Below, piece by piece: positions 26,297-34,405 of a stretch of DNA of 64,000 bases. Every line of letters starts with the position of its first letter. The first letter of the stretch is position 1. Position numbers and translations under genes: made by a program. Location of the stretch: positions 1-64,000 of the forward strand of contig NZ_LT607426.1 in assembly GCF_900095225.1 (NCBI RefSeq), written 5' to 3'. Source of the stretch: Pseudomonas sp. UMAB-08 (GTDB lineage: Bacteria; Pseudomonadota; Gammaproteobacteria; Pseudomonadales; Pseudomonadaceae). The notes beneath the pieces are model-generated. The model saw only the letters and a list, made by a program, of their open reading frames with translations. It did no database searches and was not told the origin of the DNA.

Positions 26297-28033
26297 ATGA
26301 AAGACACCATTCGCCAGTTGATCCAACAAGCCCTGACCCAACTCGTCAACGAAGGCGTCCTGCCGGAAGGGCTGACACCGGCGATCCAGGTGGAAAACGT
26401 GCGGGACAAAACCCACGGTGACTTCGCCAGCAACATCGCGATGATGCTGGCGAAGCCTGCCGGTTTGAAACCCCGCGATCTGGCAGAAAAACTAGTTGCC
26501 GCGCTGCCCGCCGACGCACAGGTCAGCAAGGTCGAAATCGCCGGCCCCGGCTTTCTCAACTTCTTCCAGAACACCCAGGCCCTGGCGGCACGTCTCGATG
26601 CCGCGCTGATCGACCCACAACTGTCAGTTCGCAAGGTCGGTCCTGTACAACGCGTGGTGGTCGATTTGTCCGCGCCCAACCTGGCCAAAGAGATGCACGT
26701 CGGCCACCTGCGCTCGACCGTTATCGGCGACGGCGTGGCCAATGTGCTGGCGTTCCTGGGTGATACGGTAATTCGTCAGAACCACGTGGGCGACTGGGGC
26801 ACTCAATTCGGCATGCTCCTGGCGTACCTCCAGGAAAAACCGACGACCAGCGATGAGTTGTCGGACCTGGAGAACTTCTACCGTGCGGCCAAGCATCGCT
26901 TCGACGAATCCGAAGAATTTGCCGAGCGCGCCCGGGGCCTGGTGGTCAAACTGCAAGCCGGTGACCCGGAATGCCTGGCGCTGTGGGAACGCTTCAAAAA
27001 CATATCGCTGTCCCACTGCCAAACAATTTACGACCGTCTGAACGTCAACCTGACCCCGGCCGATGTCAGGGGCGAAAGCGCCTACAACGATGACCTGGCC
27101 AACGTGGTCAGCGACCTCAAGGCCGCAGGCCTGCTGGTCGAGAGCAATGGCGCCCAGTGCGTGTTCCTTGAAGAGTTCAGGACCGCTGAAGACACGCCTC
27201 TGCCGGTGATCGTGCAAAAGGCGGGCGGCGGTTATCTGTACGCCACCACCGACCTGGCCGCGATCCGCTACCGCAGCAATGTATTGAAAGCCGACCGCGC
27301 TCTGTACTTCGTCGATCAACGTCAGGCCCTGCATTTCCAACAGGTGTTCGAAGTCGCCCGCCGTGCCGGTTTCGTGACCAATGGCATGCACATGGAGCAC
27401 ATGGGCTTCGGCACCATGAACGGTGCCGATGGCCGTCCGTTCAAGACCCGCGACGGTGGCACCGTCAAGCTGGTAGACCTGCTCGACGAAGCCCAGGAGC
27501 GCGCCTACACCCTGGTGAAAGAAAAGAACCCGGAAGTCGCTGAAGCCGAATTGCGCAGCATCGCCAATGCAGTAGGGATCAGCGCGGTGAAATACGCCGA
27601 CCTGTCCAAGCATCGCACCAGCGACTACAGCTTCAACTTCGATCAGATGCTCAGCTTCGAAGGCAACACTGCACCGTACCTGCTCTACGCCTACACCCGT
27701 GTAGCCGGTGTGTTCCGCAAGTTGGGCAAGCCGTTCGACATCAGCCAAGGGCATATCGTGCTTGAGGCGCCTCAAGAGCAGGAACTGGCGGCTCGCCTGG
27801 CGCAGTTTGGCGAAACCCTGAACAACGTCGCGGAAAAAGGCACGCCACACGTACTGTGTGCCTACATCTATGATCTCGCTGGCCTGTTCTCCAGTTTCTA
27901 CGAGAACTGTCCGATCCTCGGTGCCGAGAACCCGGAACAACAGCAAAGCCGTCTGCGCCTCACCGCACTGACGGGCCGCACCCTCAAGCAAGGCCTGGAA
28001 CTCTTGGGTCTGGAAACTCTGGAGCGTATGTAA
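26297..28033 (+). CDS. argS: Arginyl-tRNA synthetase
   Basis: A 578-aa class Ia synthetase charging tRNA-Arg. The N-terminal Add-1 domain (about 1-110) is followed by the HIGH-type motif HVGHLRS at 134-140, and the C-terminal DALR anticodon-binding domain contains YAYTRVAGVFRKLG. The canonical KMSKS is degenerate, as in many ArgRS; the region reads FGTMNGADGRPFKTRDGG. I place the start at ATG 26297 (MKDTIRQLIQQAL), preceded by AAAGAGAAG; the frame stays open upstream to 26195. The next gene starts one base after the stop. Confidence 0.96.
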   Translation: MKDTIRQLIQQALTQLVNEGVLPEGLTPAIQVENVRDKTHGDFASNIAMMLAKPAGLKPRDLAEKLVAALPADAQVSKVEIAGPGFLNFFQNTQALAARLDAALIDPQLSVRKVGPVQRVVVDLSAPNLAKEMHVGHLRSTVIGDGVANVLAFLGDTVIRQNHVGDWGTQFGMLLAYLQEKPTTSDELSDLENFYRAAKHRFDESEEFAERARGLVVKLQAGDPECLALWERFKNISLSHCQTIYDRLNVNLTPADVRGESAYNDDLANVVSDLKAAGLLVESNGAQCVFLEEFRTAEDTPLPVIVQKAGGGYLYATTDLAAIRYRSNVLKADRALYFVDQRQALHFQQVFEVARRAGFVTNGMHMEHMGFGTMNGADGRPFKTRDGGTVKLVDLLDEAQERAYTLVKEKNPEVAEAELRSIANAVGISAVKYADLSKHRTSDYSFNFDQMLSFEGNTAPYLLYAYTRVAGVFRKLGKPFDISQGHIVLEAPQEQELAARLAQFGETLNNVAEKGTPHVLCAYIYDLAGLFSSFYENCPILGAENPEQQQSRLRLTALTGRTLKQGLELLGLETLERM

Positions 28034-28034
28034 G

Positions 28035-28724
28035 TTGGCTGCGAAGAAAAAACCTGCTCCCAAGCGCGGCGCCAGCCGTTATCAGGCACCCGCGAAGAAG
28101 CCGATTCCAGGATGGTTGTGGCTGGCTATTGGCCTGTCCGTCGGGGCCTTCATCGTATTTTTGATGAAGCTCGATCCGGGCAGCACTGATATCAAGCGGG
28201 TTAAAGAAGACGCCAAGGCCGCGAAAATCGCCGAAGCGAACAAAACGCCACCCAGCCCGCAGGCACCGGCGAAGCCGAAGTACGACTTCTACACCTTGCT
28301 GCCGGAATCCGAAGTCATCGTGCCGAACGAAGCCGTGCCCGAGAAAACGCTGCCAGCGGTCGTAGCACCGGTTGCGCCGGTCACGCCTGAGCAAGCGGCG
28401 AAGATTGACACCGCACGCGCCCAGGCTGCACTCAGCGGCCTGACGCCCCCGCCAGCGCCACCGGTGGCCAAGCCGGCTGCGGTGACGAAGTTCTTCTTGC
28501 AGGCCGGCTCGTTCCGCAAGCAAGCCGACGCGGACAAGGTCCGGGCGCAGATCATTCTGCTGGGGCAAACCGTGCAGGTTGAATCCGGCACCGTGAAGGA
28601 TGAAATCTGGTACCGGGTGCTCGTCGGCCCGTACAGCAACCGTGAGCAACTGACCATCGCGCAGAAACAACTGGCAGGCAGCGGCTTCAGCAATCTGCTG
28701 TTACAACAGCGTCAGGGTAAGTGA
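28035..28724 (+). CDS. ftsN: SPOR-domain division protein, FtsN-like
   Basis: A 229-aa bitopic protein: a basic cytoplasmic N-terminus (MAAKKKPAPKRGASRYQ), a membrane helix at about 27-45, a Pro/Ala/Lys-rich periplasmic linker, and a C-terminal SPOR domain at about 150-225 (KFFLQAGSFRKQADADKVRA). This is the FtsN layout; FtsN activates septal peptidoglycan synthesis and binds denuded glycan. The start is TTG 28035, one base after the argS stop, so expression depends on the argS transcript. FtsN is poorly conserved, so the symbol is a position- and architecture-based call. Confidence 0.75.
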   Translation: MAAKKKPAPKRGASRYQAPAKKPIPGWLWLAIGLSVGAFIVFLMKLDPGSTDIKRVKEDAKAAKIAEANKTPPSPQAPAKPKYDFYTLLPESEVIVPNEAVPEKTLPAVVAPVAPVTPEQAAKIDTARAQAALSGLTPPPAPPVAKPAAVTKFFLQAGSFRKQADADKVRAQIILLGQTVQVESGTVKDEIWYRVLVGPYSNREQLTIAQKQLAGSGFSNLLLQQRQGK

Positions 28725-28740
28725 TCCACCTGTAGTCCAG

Positions 28741-28773
28741 GTCAAAGCGGCGTGTCGGACACGCCGCTTTGAC
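28741..28773. terminator. Perfect palindrome / terminator after ftsN-like gene
   Basis: GTCAAAGCGGCGTGT-CGG-ACACGCCGCTTTGAC: 15-bp perfect arms with a 3-bp loop, 17 bp after the stop codon. It lacks a T-run, so it may be a factor-assisted terminator or an RNA-stabilising hairpin. Confidence 0.6.
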
Positions 28774-28895
28774 GAATAGGTTCACTCCCCCAGTGGATCA
28801 TCCGCGCTCCGCGGGGGCGGTTTCGTGCGCGAAAGCGATCTGTCCAGACAGCCCGCATCCAGATATCGCCATTCATCCTCTGACGCATCCCATGG

Positions 28896-28922
28896 TTGAA
28901 ATGTCAGCCACCACCCCCATAT
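28896..28922 (+). promoter_or_regulatory. Sigma-32 heat-shock promoter of hslVU
   Basis: GGTTGAAA with core TTGAAA at 28896-28901, a 13-bp spacer, then CCCCATAT at 28915-28922. This matches the sigma-32 consensus (CTTGAAA, 13-15 bp, CCCCATnT) closely. It lies 47 bp upstream of the hslV start, consistent with heat-shock control of HslVU. Confidence 0.8.
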
Positions 28923-28968
28923 GAGTTTCCACTAGGGCATTTTCGCCCCGCTGCGTGGAGACGCTCCC

Positions 28969-29499
28969 TTGACCACCATCGTTTCAGTGCGCCGTAACGG
29001 CAAAGTCGTCATGGCTGGCGACGGCCAGGTTTCTCTCGGCAATACCGTCATGAAAGGCAACGCGAAAAAAGTGCGTCGCCTGTATCACGGCGAAGTGATC
29101 GCCGGTTTCGCCGGAGCCACCGCCGATGCCTTCACCCTTTTCGAACGTTTCGAAGGCCAACTTGAAAAACACCAGGGCCATCTGGTTCGCGCGGCCGTTG
29201 AACTGGCTAAAGAATGGCGCACCGACCGCTCCCTGAGCCGCCTCGAAGCCATGCTGGCGGTCGCCAACAAGGATGCATCGCTGATCATCACGGGTAACGG
29301 CGATGTCGTTGAACCTGAAGACGGCCTGATTGCCATGGGCTCCGGCGGCCCCTACGCTCAAGCTGCCGCCCGTGCCCTGCTGATGAAAACCGAACTCTCG
29401 GCCCGCGAAATTGCCGAAACCGCACTGGGCATCGCTGCCGATATCTGCGTGTTCACCAACCACAACATCACCATTGAGGAGCAGGACCTCGCCGAATAA
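28969..29499 (+). CDS. hslV: ATP-dependent protease peptidase subunit HslV
   Basis: A 176-aa proteasome-beta-like threonine protease that forms the double-hexamer chamber of ClpQY. After Met removal Thr2 is the nucleophile (MTTIVSVRRNGK), with Lys near residue 34 (KGNAKKVRRLY) and the GSGGPYAQAAARAL helix. The start is TTG 28969, fixed by the mature N-terminus. Followed by hslU after 67 bp under the same heat-shock promoter. Confidence 0.97.
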   Translation: MTTIVSVRRNGKVVMAGDGQVSLGNTVMKGNAKKVRRLYHGEVIAGFAGATADAFTLFERFEGQLEKHQGHLVRAAVELAKEWRTDRSLSRLEAMLAVANKDASLIITGNGDVVEPEDGLIAMGSGGPYAQAAARALLMKTELSAREIAETALGIAADICVFTNHNITIEEQDLAE

Positions 29500-29566
29500 G
29501 CCGTTACCCATGCCGTTTGCATAAACAGCCATGCGCGCTTTTTTCAGCTAGAGGACCGCCACTATC

Positions 29567-30904
29567 ATGTCTATGACTCCCCGTGAAATCGTCCACGAAC
29601 TCAATCGCCACATCATTGGCCAGGACGATGCCAAGCGCGCCGTCGCCATCGCTTTGCGTAACCGCTGGCGCCGGATGCAGTTGCCTGAAGAACTGCGCGT
29701 CGAAGTCACGCCAAAAAACATTCTGATGATCGGCCCGACCGGTGTCGGTAAAACCGAAATCGCCCGTCGCCTGGCCAAACTGGCCAACGCGCCGTTCATC
29801 AAGGTCGAAGCGACCAAATTCACCGAAGTCGGCTATGTCGGCCGCGACGTCGAGTCGATCATTCGTGACCTGGCCGACGCCGCGATCAAGCTCCTGCGTG
29901 AACAGGAAATGACCAAGGTCCGCCACCGCGCCGAAGACGCTGCCGAAGAGCGCATCCTCGACGCCCTGCTGCCGCCCGCACGCGCAGGCTTCAACGAAGA
30001 CGCGGCACCGAGCACCGATTCCAATACCCGTCAGCTGTTCCGCAAGCGCCTGCGTGAAGGTCAACTGGATGACAAGGACATCGAGATCGAAGTCTCCGAG
30101 TCCGTCGGGGTCGATATTTCCGCGCCGCCAGGCATGGAAGAGATGACCAACCAGTTGCAAAGCCTGTTCGCCAACATGGGCAAGGGCAAAAAGAAAAGCC
30201 GCAAGCTCAAGGTCAAGGACGCACTGAAGCTGGTCCGCGACGAAGAAGCCGGGCGTCTGGTCAATGAAGAAGAGCTGAAAGCCAAGGCGCTGGAAGCGGT
30301 TGAGCAGCACGGCATTGTGTTCATCGATGAAATCGACAAGGTCGCCAGACGCGGTAATTCCGGTGGCGTCGACGTGTCCCGCGAAGGCGTGCAACGCGAC
30401 CTGCTGCCACTGATCGAAGGCTGCACCGTGAACACCAAACTGGGCATGGTCAAGACCGACCACATCCTGTTCATTGCTTCCGGCGCGTTCCACCTGAGCA
30501 AACCGAGCGATCTGGTGCCTGAACTGCAAGGTCGTCTGCCGATTCGCGTTGAACTCAAGGCCCTGACACCCCAGGACTTCGAACGCATCCTCAGCGAGCC
30601 GCACGCGTCGCTGACCGAGCAATACCGCGAGCTACTCAAGACCGAAGGCCTGAACATCGAGTTCTTGCCCGACGGCATCAAGCGCATCGCCGAGATTGCC
30701 TGGCAGGTCAACGAGAAGACCGAGAACATCGGTGCGCGTCGTTTGCACACCTTGCTTGAGCGCCTGCTCGAAGAGGTGTCCTTCAGTGCTGCTGACCTGG
30801 CCAGCGCGCAAGATGCAGAGACCATCCTGATCAACGCCGACTACGTCAACAGTCACCTGGGCGAACTGGCCAAGGACGAAGACCTCTCGCGGTATATCCT
30901 TTAA
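29567..30904 (+). CDS. hslU: ATP-dependent protease ATPase subunit HslU
   Basis: A 445-aa AAA+ unfoldase that feeds substrates to HslV. Walker A GPTGVGKT is at 56-63, the pore-loop GYVG motif follows soon after, the I domain is at about 105-240, and Walker B is in IVFIDEIDKVA. The C-terminal tail ends DLSRYIL, the peptide that inserts into HslV. Start ATG 29567 is preceded by AGAGGA. Length is typical. Confidence 0.97.
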   Translation: MSMTPREIVHELNRHIIGQDDAKRAVAIALRNRWRRMQLPEELRVEVTPKNILMIGPTGVGKTEIARRLAKLANAPFIKVEATKFTEVGYVGRDVESIIRDLADAAIKLLREQEMTKVRHRAEDAAEERILDALLPPARAGFNEDAAPSTDSNTRQLFRKRLREGQLDDKDIEIEVSESVGVDISAPPGMEEMTNQLQSLFANMGKGKKKSRKLKVKDALKLVRDEEAGRLVNEEELKAKALEAVEQHGIVFIDEIDKVARRGNSGGVDVSREGVQRDLLPLIEGCTVNTKLGMVKTDHILFIASGAFHLSKPSDLVPELQGRLPIRVELKALTPQDFERILSEPHASLTEQYRELLKTEGLNIEFLPDGIKRIAEIAWQVNEKTENIGARRLHTLLERLLEEVSFSAADLASAQDAETILINADYVNSHLGELAKDEDLSRYIL

Positions 30905-30951
30905 AACGCACTTAACTGGAACCGGCAGGGCCGCTCGCGGCCCTGAACCTC

Positions 30952-31335
30952 ATGGCTAATACCAAGCTCCCCAGCGCAATCAATCTGCACAAAGCCTCGA
31001 AAACCCTGACGCTGAAATACGCGCCCGACGAGGAGTACCACTTGAGCGCCGAGTTTTTGCGGGTGCATTCCCCATCGGCCGAGGTTCAGGGTCATGGCAA
31101 ACCGATCCTGCAATTTGGCAAGCTTGGCGTGGGCTTGAGCAAAATCGAACCGGCCGGGCAGTACGCACTAAAATTGACCTTCGACGACGGTCATGACAGC
31201 GGATTGTTCACGTGGGACTACCTGTACCAATTGGCGCAACGCCAGGAACAGCTGTGGACCGATTATCTTGCCGAGCTCAAAGCCGCTGGTAAATCCCGCG
31301 ACCCCTCCGAGCAAATCATCAAGCTGATGCTCTAG
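30952..31335 (+). CDS. DUF971 protein (GBBH-like N-terminal domain)
   Basis: A 127-aa small soluble protein. It matches the DUF971 family, named after the N-terminal domain of gamma-butyrobetaine hydroxylase (DEEYHLSAEFLRVHSPSAEV; YALKLTFDDGHDSGLFTWDY). The conserved HDSG and Trp-Asp-Tyr motifs near residues 82-91 are typical; in eukaryotic hydroxylases the domain binds zinc, but no full ligand set is clear here. It begins 47 bp after hslU and is probably in the hslVU transcript. The function of bacterial stand-alone copies is unknown to me. Confidence 0.8.
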   Translation: MANTKLPSAINLHKASKTLTLKYAPDEEYHLSAEFLRVHSPSAEVQGHGKPILQFGKLGVGLSKIEPAGQYALKLTFDDGHDSGLFTWDYLYQLAQRQEQLWTDYLAELKAAGKSRDPSEQIIKLML

Positions 31336-31678
31336 CTCAACCGTCTGACCTTTTAGGGCGACCTTTCTAATTCTGTTTGTTTCAATATTCCTCGCAGAGG
31401 CCAACGGCTGGCCCTGCTTGCGATTTTTTGAAATCTCGGGTAACCAATAGATCTGGCAAGTTCCCTGCATTCAATCCGTGCAGAGCTGGCGCGTGCGATG
31501 ACGCAACAGATGAGATCCTGCTGCCGCGAAAATGGCAGGACTCACCTTTGCGCAAACACCTGCCGGGAGCATGTGGTTTAGCCATCATCGGTCACCCGAG
31601 CAGTAGTACTGGCAGGCGCCTGTGTCACTGATCCACAGGGATGTCCGGTACTCGTCTCAGGACAATGGAGCGTCGTAG
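31336..31678 (+). other. phaC1 upstream regulatory region
   Basis: A 343-bp non-coding stretch that is more AT-rich at its left end. It holds a -24/-12 type promoter at 31454-31469, leaving a leader of about 200 nt before phaC1, and a possible hairpin-forming segment around 31480-31560. Short ORFs on both strands lack ribosome-binding sites and family features. An enhancer-binding site could not be identified. Confidence 0.5.
31454..31469 (+). promoter_or_regulatory. Putative sigma-54 (-24/-12) promoter of phaC1
   Basis: TGGCAAGTTCCCTGCA has the invariant GG (31455-31456) and GC (31467-31468) separated by 10 bp. A sigma-54-type promoter upstream of phaC1 has been described in P. aeruginosa. 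It lies about 210 bp from the start codon. Confidence 0.6.
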
Positions 31679-33358
31679 ATGAGTAACAAGAACAACGATG
31701 ACTTGCAGCGCCAAGCCTCTGAAAACACCCTGGGCCTAAACCCCGTGGTTGGCTTGCGAAGTAAAGATTTGCTGACCACTGCCCGGATGGTTCTAACCCA
31801 AGCCCTCAGGCAACCGTTCCACAGCGTCAAGCATGTCGCTCATTTCGGTATCGAACTGAAGAATGTACTGCTCGGAAAATCCAGGCTGCAACCTGCCGGG
31901 GACGACCGTCGATTTGCTGACCCTGCCTGGAGTCAGAACCCACTGTATCGCCGTTATCTACAGACCTACCTGGCCTGGCGCAAGGAATTACACGACTGGA
32001 TCGGTGACAGCAATCTGTCAGAACAAGACATTAATCGTGGTCACTTTGTGATCAATCTGATGACCGAAGCCATGTCGCCGACCAACAGCGCCGCCAACCC
32101 GGCTGCGGTCAAACGGTTTTTCGAAACCGGCGGCAAAAGCCTCCTCGATGGGTTGTCACACTTGGCCAAGGACCTCGTGCATAACGGCGGCATGCCGAGC
32201 CAGGTCAATATGGACGCCTTCGAAGTCGGCAAGAGCCTCGGCACCACCGAAGGCTCAGTGGTCTTTCGCAACGACGTGCTCGAACTGATCCAGTACAAAC
32301 CGATTACCGAACAGGTGCTTGAGCGGCCGTTACTGGTCGTTCCACCGCAGATCAACAAGTTCTATGTGTTCGACCTGAGCCCGGATAAAAGCCTTGCACG
32401 CTTCTGTCTGCGCGGTGGCGTGCAGACGTTTATCGTCAGCTGGCGCAACCCGACCAAGGCACAGCGCGAGTGGGGCCTGTCGACCTACATCGACGCGCTC
32501 AAGGAAGCGGTGGACGTGGTCCGCGCTATCACCGGCAGCAAAGACATCAACATGCTGGGCGCCTGCTCCGGCGGTATTACCTGCACTGCGCTGCTCGGTC
32601 ACTACGCCGCGCTGGGCGAGCAGAAGGTCCATGCCCTGACGTTGTTGGTCAGCGTGCTGGACACCACCCTCGACAGCGAGGTCGCGCTGTTTGTCGACGA
32701 AAAGACCCTGGAATCGGCCAAGCGCCACTCCTATCAGGCGGGCGTACTGGAAGGCCGTGACATGGCCAAGATTTTCGCCTGGATGCGCCCCAATGACCTG
32801 ATCTGGAATTACTGGGTCAACAATTACCTGCTGGGCAACGAACCGCCCGTCTTCGACATCCTGTTCTGGAACAACGACACCACCCGCCTGCCCGCCGCAT
32901 TCCATGGCGACCTGATCGAGATGTTCAAGAGCAACCCGCTGATCCGCGCCAACGCCCTTGAAGTGTGCGGCACGCCGATCGACCTGAAGCAGGTCACCAG
33001 CGATGTGTTTTGCCTGGCAGGCACCAACGACCACATCACGCCCTGGGGCTCGTGCTACAAATCGGCCCGTCTATTCGGCGGCAAGACTGAATTCGTACTG
33101 TCCAGCAGTGGCCATATCCAAAGCATTCTCAACCCGCCGGGCAACCCCAAATCACGCTACATGACCAACCCCGAGCTGCCGGTCGATGCCAAAGAGTGGC
33201 AAGAAAACTCGAGCAAACACACCGATTCCTGGTGGCTTTACTGGCAAAACTGGCAAGCCGAGCGCTCAGGTAAATTGAAGAAGGCGCCGAGCGTGCTCGG
33301 CAACAAAGCACACCCGGCCGGCGAAGCTGCACCGGGCACTTACGTACACGAACGCTAA
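31679..33358 (+). CDS. phaC1: Class II PHA synthase 1
   Basis: A 559-aa poly(3-hydroxyalkanoate) synthase that polymerises medium-chain 3-hydroxyacyl-CoA on granule surfaces. The lipase-box variant GACSGG places nucleophile Cys296, exactly the class II position. The catalytic Asp lies in GTNDHITPW and the His in SSGHIQSI. The N-terminal PhaC domain covers about 1-170. The start ATG 31679 carries AACAAGAACAA in codons 3-6, a Crc/Hfq-like site. It is the first gene of the pha cluster, with about 150 bp to phaZ. Confidence 0.97.
   Translation: MSNKNNDDLQRQASENTLGLNPVVGLRSKDLLTTARMVLTQALRQPFHSVKHVAHFGIELKNVLLGKSRLQPAGDDRRFADPAWSQNPLYRRYLQTYLAWRKELHDWIGDSNLSEQDINRGHFVINLMTEAMSPTNSAANPAAVKRFFETGGKSLLDGLSHLAKDLVHNGGMPSQVNMDAFEVGKSLGTTEGSVVFRNDVLELIQYKPITEQVLERPLLVVPPQINKFYVFDLSPDKSLARFCLRGGVQTFIVSWRNPTKAQREWGLSTYIDALKEAVDVVRAITGSKDINMLGACSGGITCTALLGHYAALGEQKVHALTLLVSVLDTTLDSEVALFVDEKTLESAKRHSYQAGVLEGRDMAKIFAWMRPNDLIWNYWVNNYLLGNEPPVFDILFWNNDTTRLPAAFHGDLIEMFKSNPLIRANALEVCGTPIDLKQVTSDVFCLAGTNDHITPWGSCYKSARLFGGKTEFVLSSSGHIQSILNPPGNPKSRYMTNPELPVDAKEWQENSSKHTDSWWLYWQNWQAERSGKLKKAPSVLGNKAHPAGEAAPGTYVHER
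31685..31695 (+). promoter_or_regulatory. Crc/Hfq catabolite-repression motif at phaC1 start
   Basis: AACAAGAACAA at codons 3-6 fits the AAnAAnAA (CA) motif to which Hfq with Crc binds to block translation in Pseudomonas. Crc repression of phaC1 translation has been reported for P. putida; equivalence here is inferred from the motif. Confidence 0.6.
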
Positions 33359-33373
33359 ACAACAAAACAGGGT

Positions 33374-33402
33374 GCTGATGGGTCTCTGGAAGTGCCATCA
33401 GC
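33374..33402 (+). terminator. Hairpin between phaC1 and phaZ
   Basis: GCTGATGG and CCATCAGC with a 13-nt loop, 16 bp after the phaC1 stop. It lacks a strong T-run, so it may be a partial terminator or stabilising structure that lowers phaZ relative to phaC1. Confidence 0.4.
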
Positions 33403-33507
33403 CTTCGACGCGCGGTCATGTGACGAGCAGTAATACGAGGATCACCTCGACCCATCTGGCAAAGCTCAGGACGGCTTGGCCAGCGGTTTAACCCATAGGG
33501 CCCGCGC

Positions 33508-34362
33508 ATGTCGAAACCGTTTGTTTTCCGTACCATCGACCTGGATGGCCACACCATCCGCACGGCCGTCCGCCCAGGCAAGGGTGATATGACACCGCTG
33601 CTGATTTTCAATGGCATCGGCGCCAACCTGGAACTGGTCTTCCCGTTCGTCGACGCGCTTGACCCGGACATGGAAGTGATCGCCTTCGATGTGCCGGGTG
33701 TCGGCGGCTCTTCCACGCCCAGTCGCCCCTTCCGCTTTCCCGGGCTGGCCAAGCTGACCGCGCGGATGCTCGATTACCTGAATTACGGCCAGGTCAATGT
33801 GATCGGCGTGTCGTGGGGCGGCGCGTTAGCGCAACAGTTCGCCTACGACTATCCCGAGCGCTGCAAAAAACTGGTGCTCGCCGCGACGGCCGCCGGTGCG
33901 GTCATGGTGCCGGGCAAGCCTCGCGTGCTGTGGTTGATGGCCAGCCCTCGGCGATATATTCAGCCGTCCCATGTGATACGCATCGCGCCAGAAATCTACG
34001 GCGGCGCCTTTCGTCGGGATCCTCACTTGGCCGCTAATCACGCCGCCAAGGTCCGATCGTCGGGCAAGCTGGGTTATTACTGGCAGCTGTTTGCCGGGAT
34101 GGGCTGGACCAGCATCCATTGGCTGCACAAGATTCGTCAGCCGACATTAATCCTCGCGGGCGACGACGATCCGCTCATTCCTTTGATAAATATGCGCATG
34201 CTGGCTTGGCGGATACCCAATGCCCAGCTACACATAATCGACGACGGTCATTTATTTTTGATCACTCGGGCCGAAGCGGTGGCGCCCATCATCATGAAAT
34301 TTCTGCTGGAGGAGCGGCAACGCGCGGTCATGCACCCGCATCCGACCCCGATTCATCGATAG
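33508..34362 (+). CDS. phaZ: Intracellular PHA depolymerase
   Basis: A 284-aa alpha/beta hydrolase that releases hydroxyacids from stored mcl-PHA. The lipase box GVSWGG puts the nucleophile at Ser102, matching the P. putida enzyme. The acid is in AGDDDPLIPL, and the catalytic His in DDGHLFL. A cap region lies at about 130-195. It is flanked by the two synthase genes in the conserved C1-Z-C2 order, allowing turnover of the same granules. Confidence 0.96.
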   Translation: MSKPFVFRTIDLDGHTIRTAVRPGKGDMTPLLIFNGIGANLELVFPFVDALDPDMEVIAFDVPGVGGSSTPSRPFRFPGLAKLTARMLDYLNYGQVNVIGVSWGGALAQQFAYDYPERCKKLVLAATAAGAVMVPGKPRVLWLMASPRRYIQPSHVIRIAPEIYGGAFRRDPHLAANHAAKVRSSGKLGYYWQLFAGMGWTSIHWLHKIRQPTLILAGDDDPLIPLINMRMLAWRIPNAQLHIIDDGHLFLITRAEAVAPIIMKFLLEERQRAVMHPHPTPIHR

Positions 34363-34405
34363 GTAACAGGTTTTAGTCATGGCCTGACGAAGGAGTGTTG
34401 CCCCC

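Noticed and set aside
26624..28063. 479-codon open frame opposite argS
   Set aside because: A long antisense frame expected from high-GC codon use; composition is not protein-like and argS is certain.
31377..31631. Short frames on both strands upstream of phaC1
   Set aside because: No start signals or conserved features; the region fits a promoter and leader.
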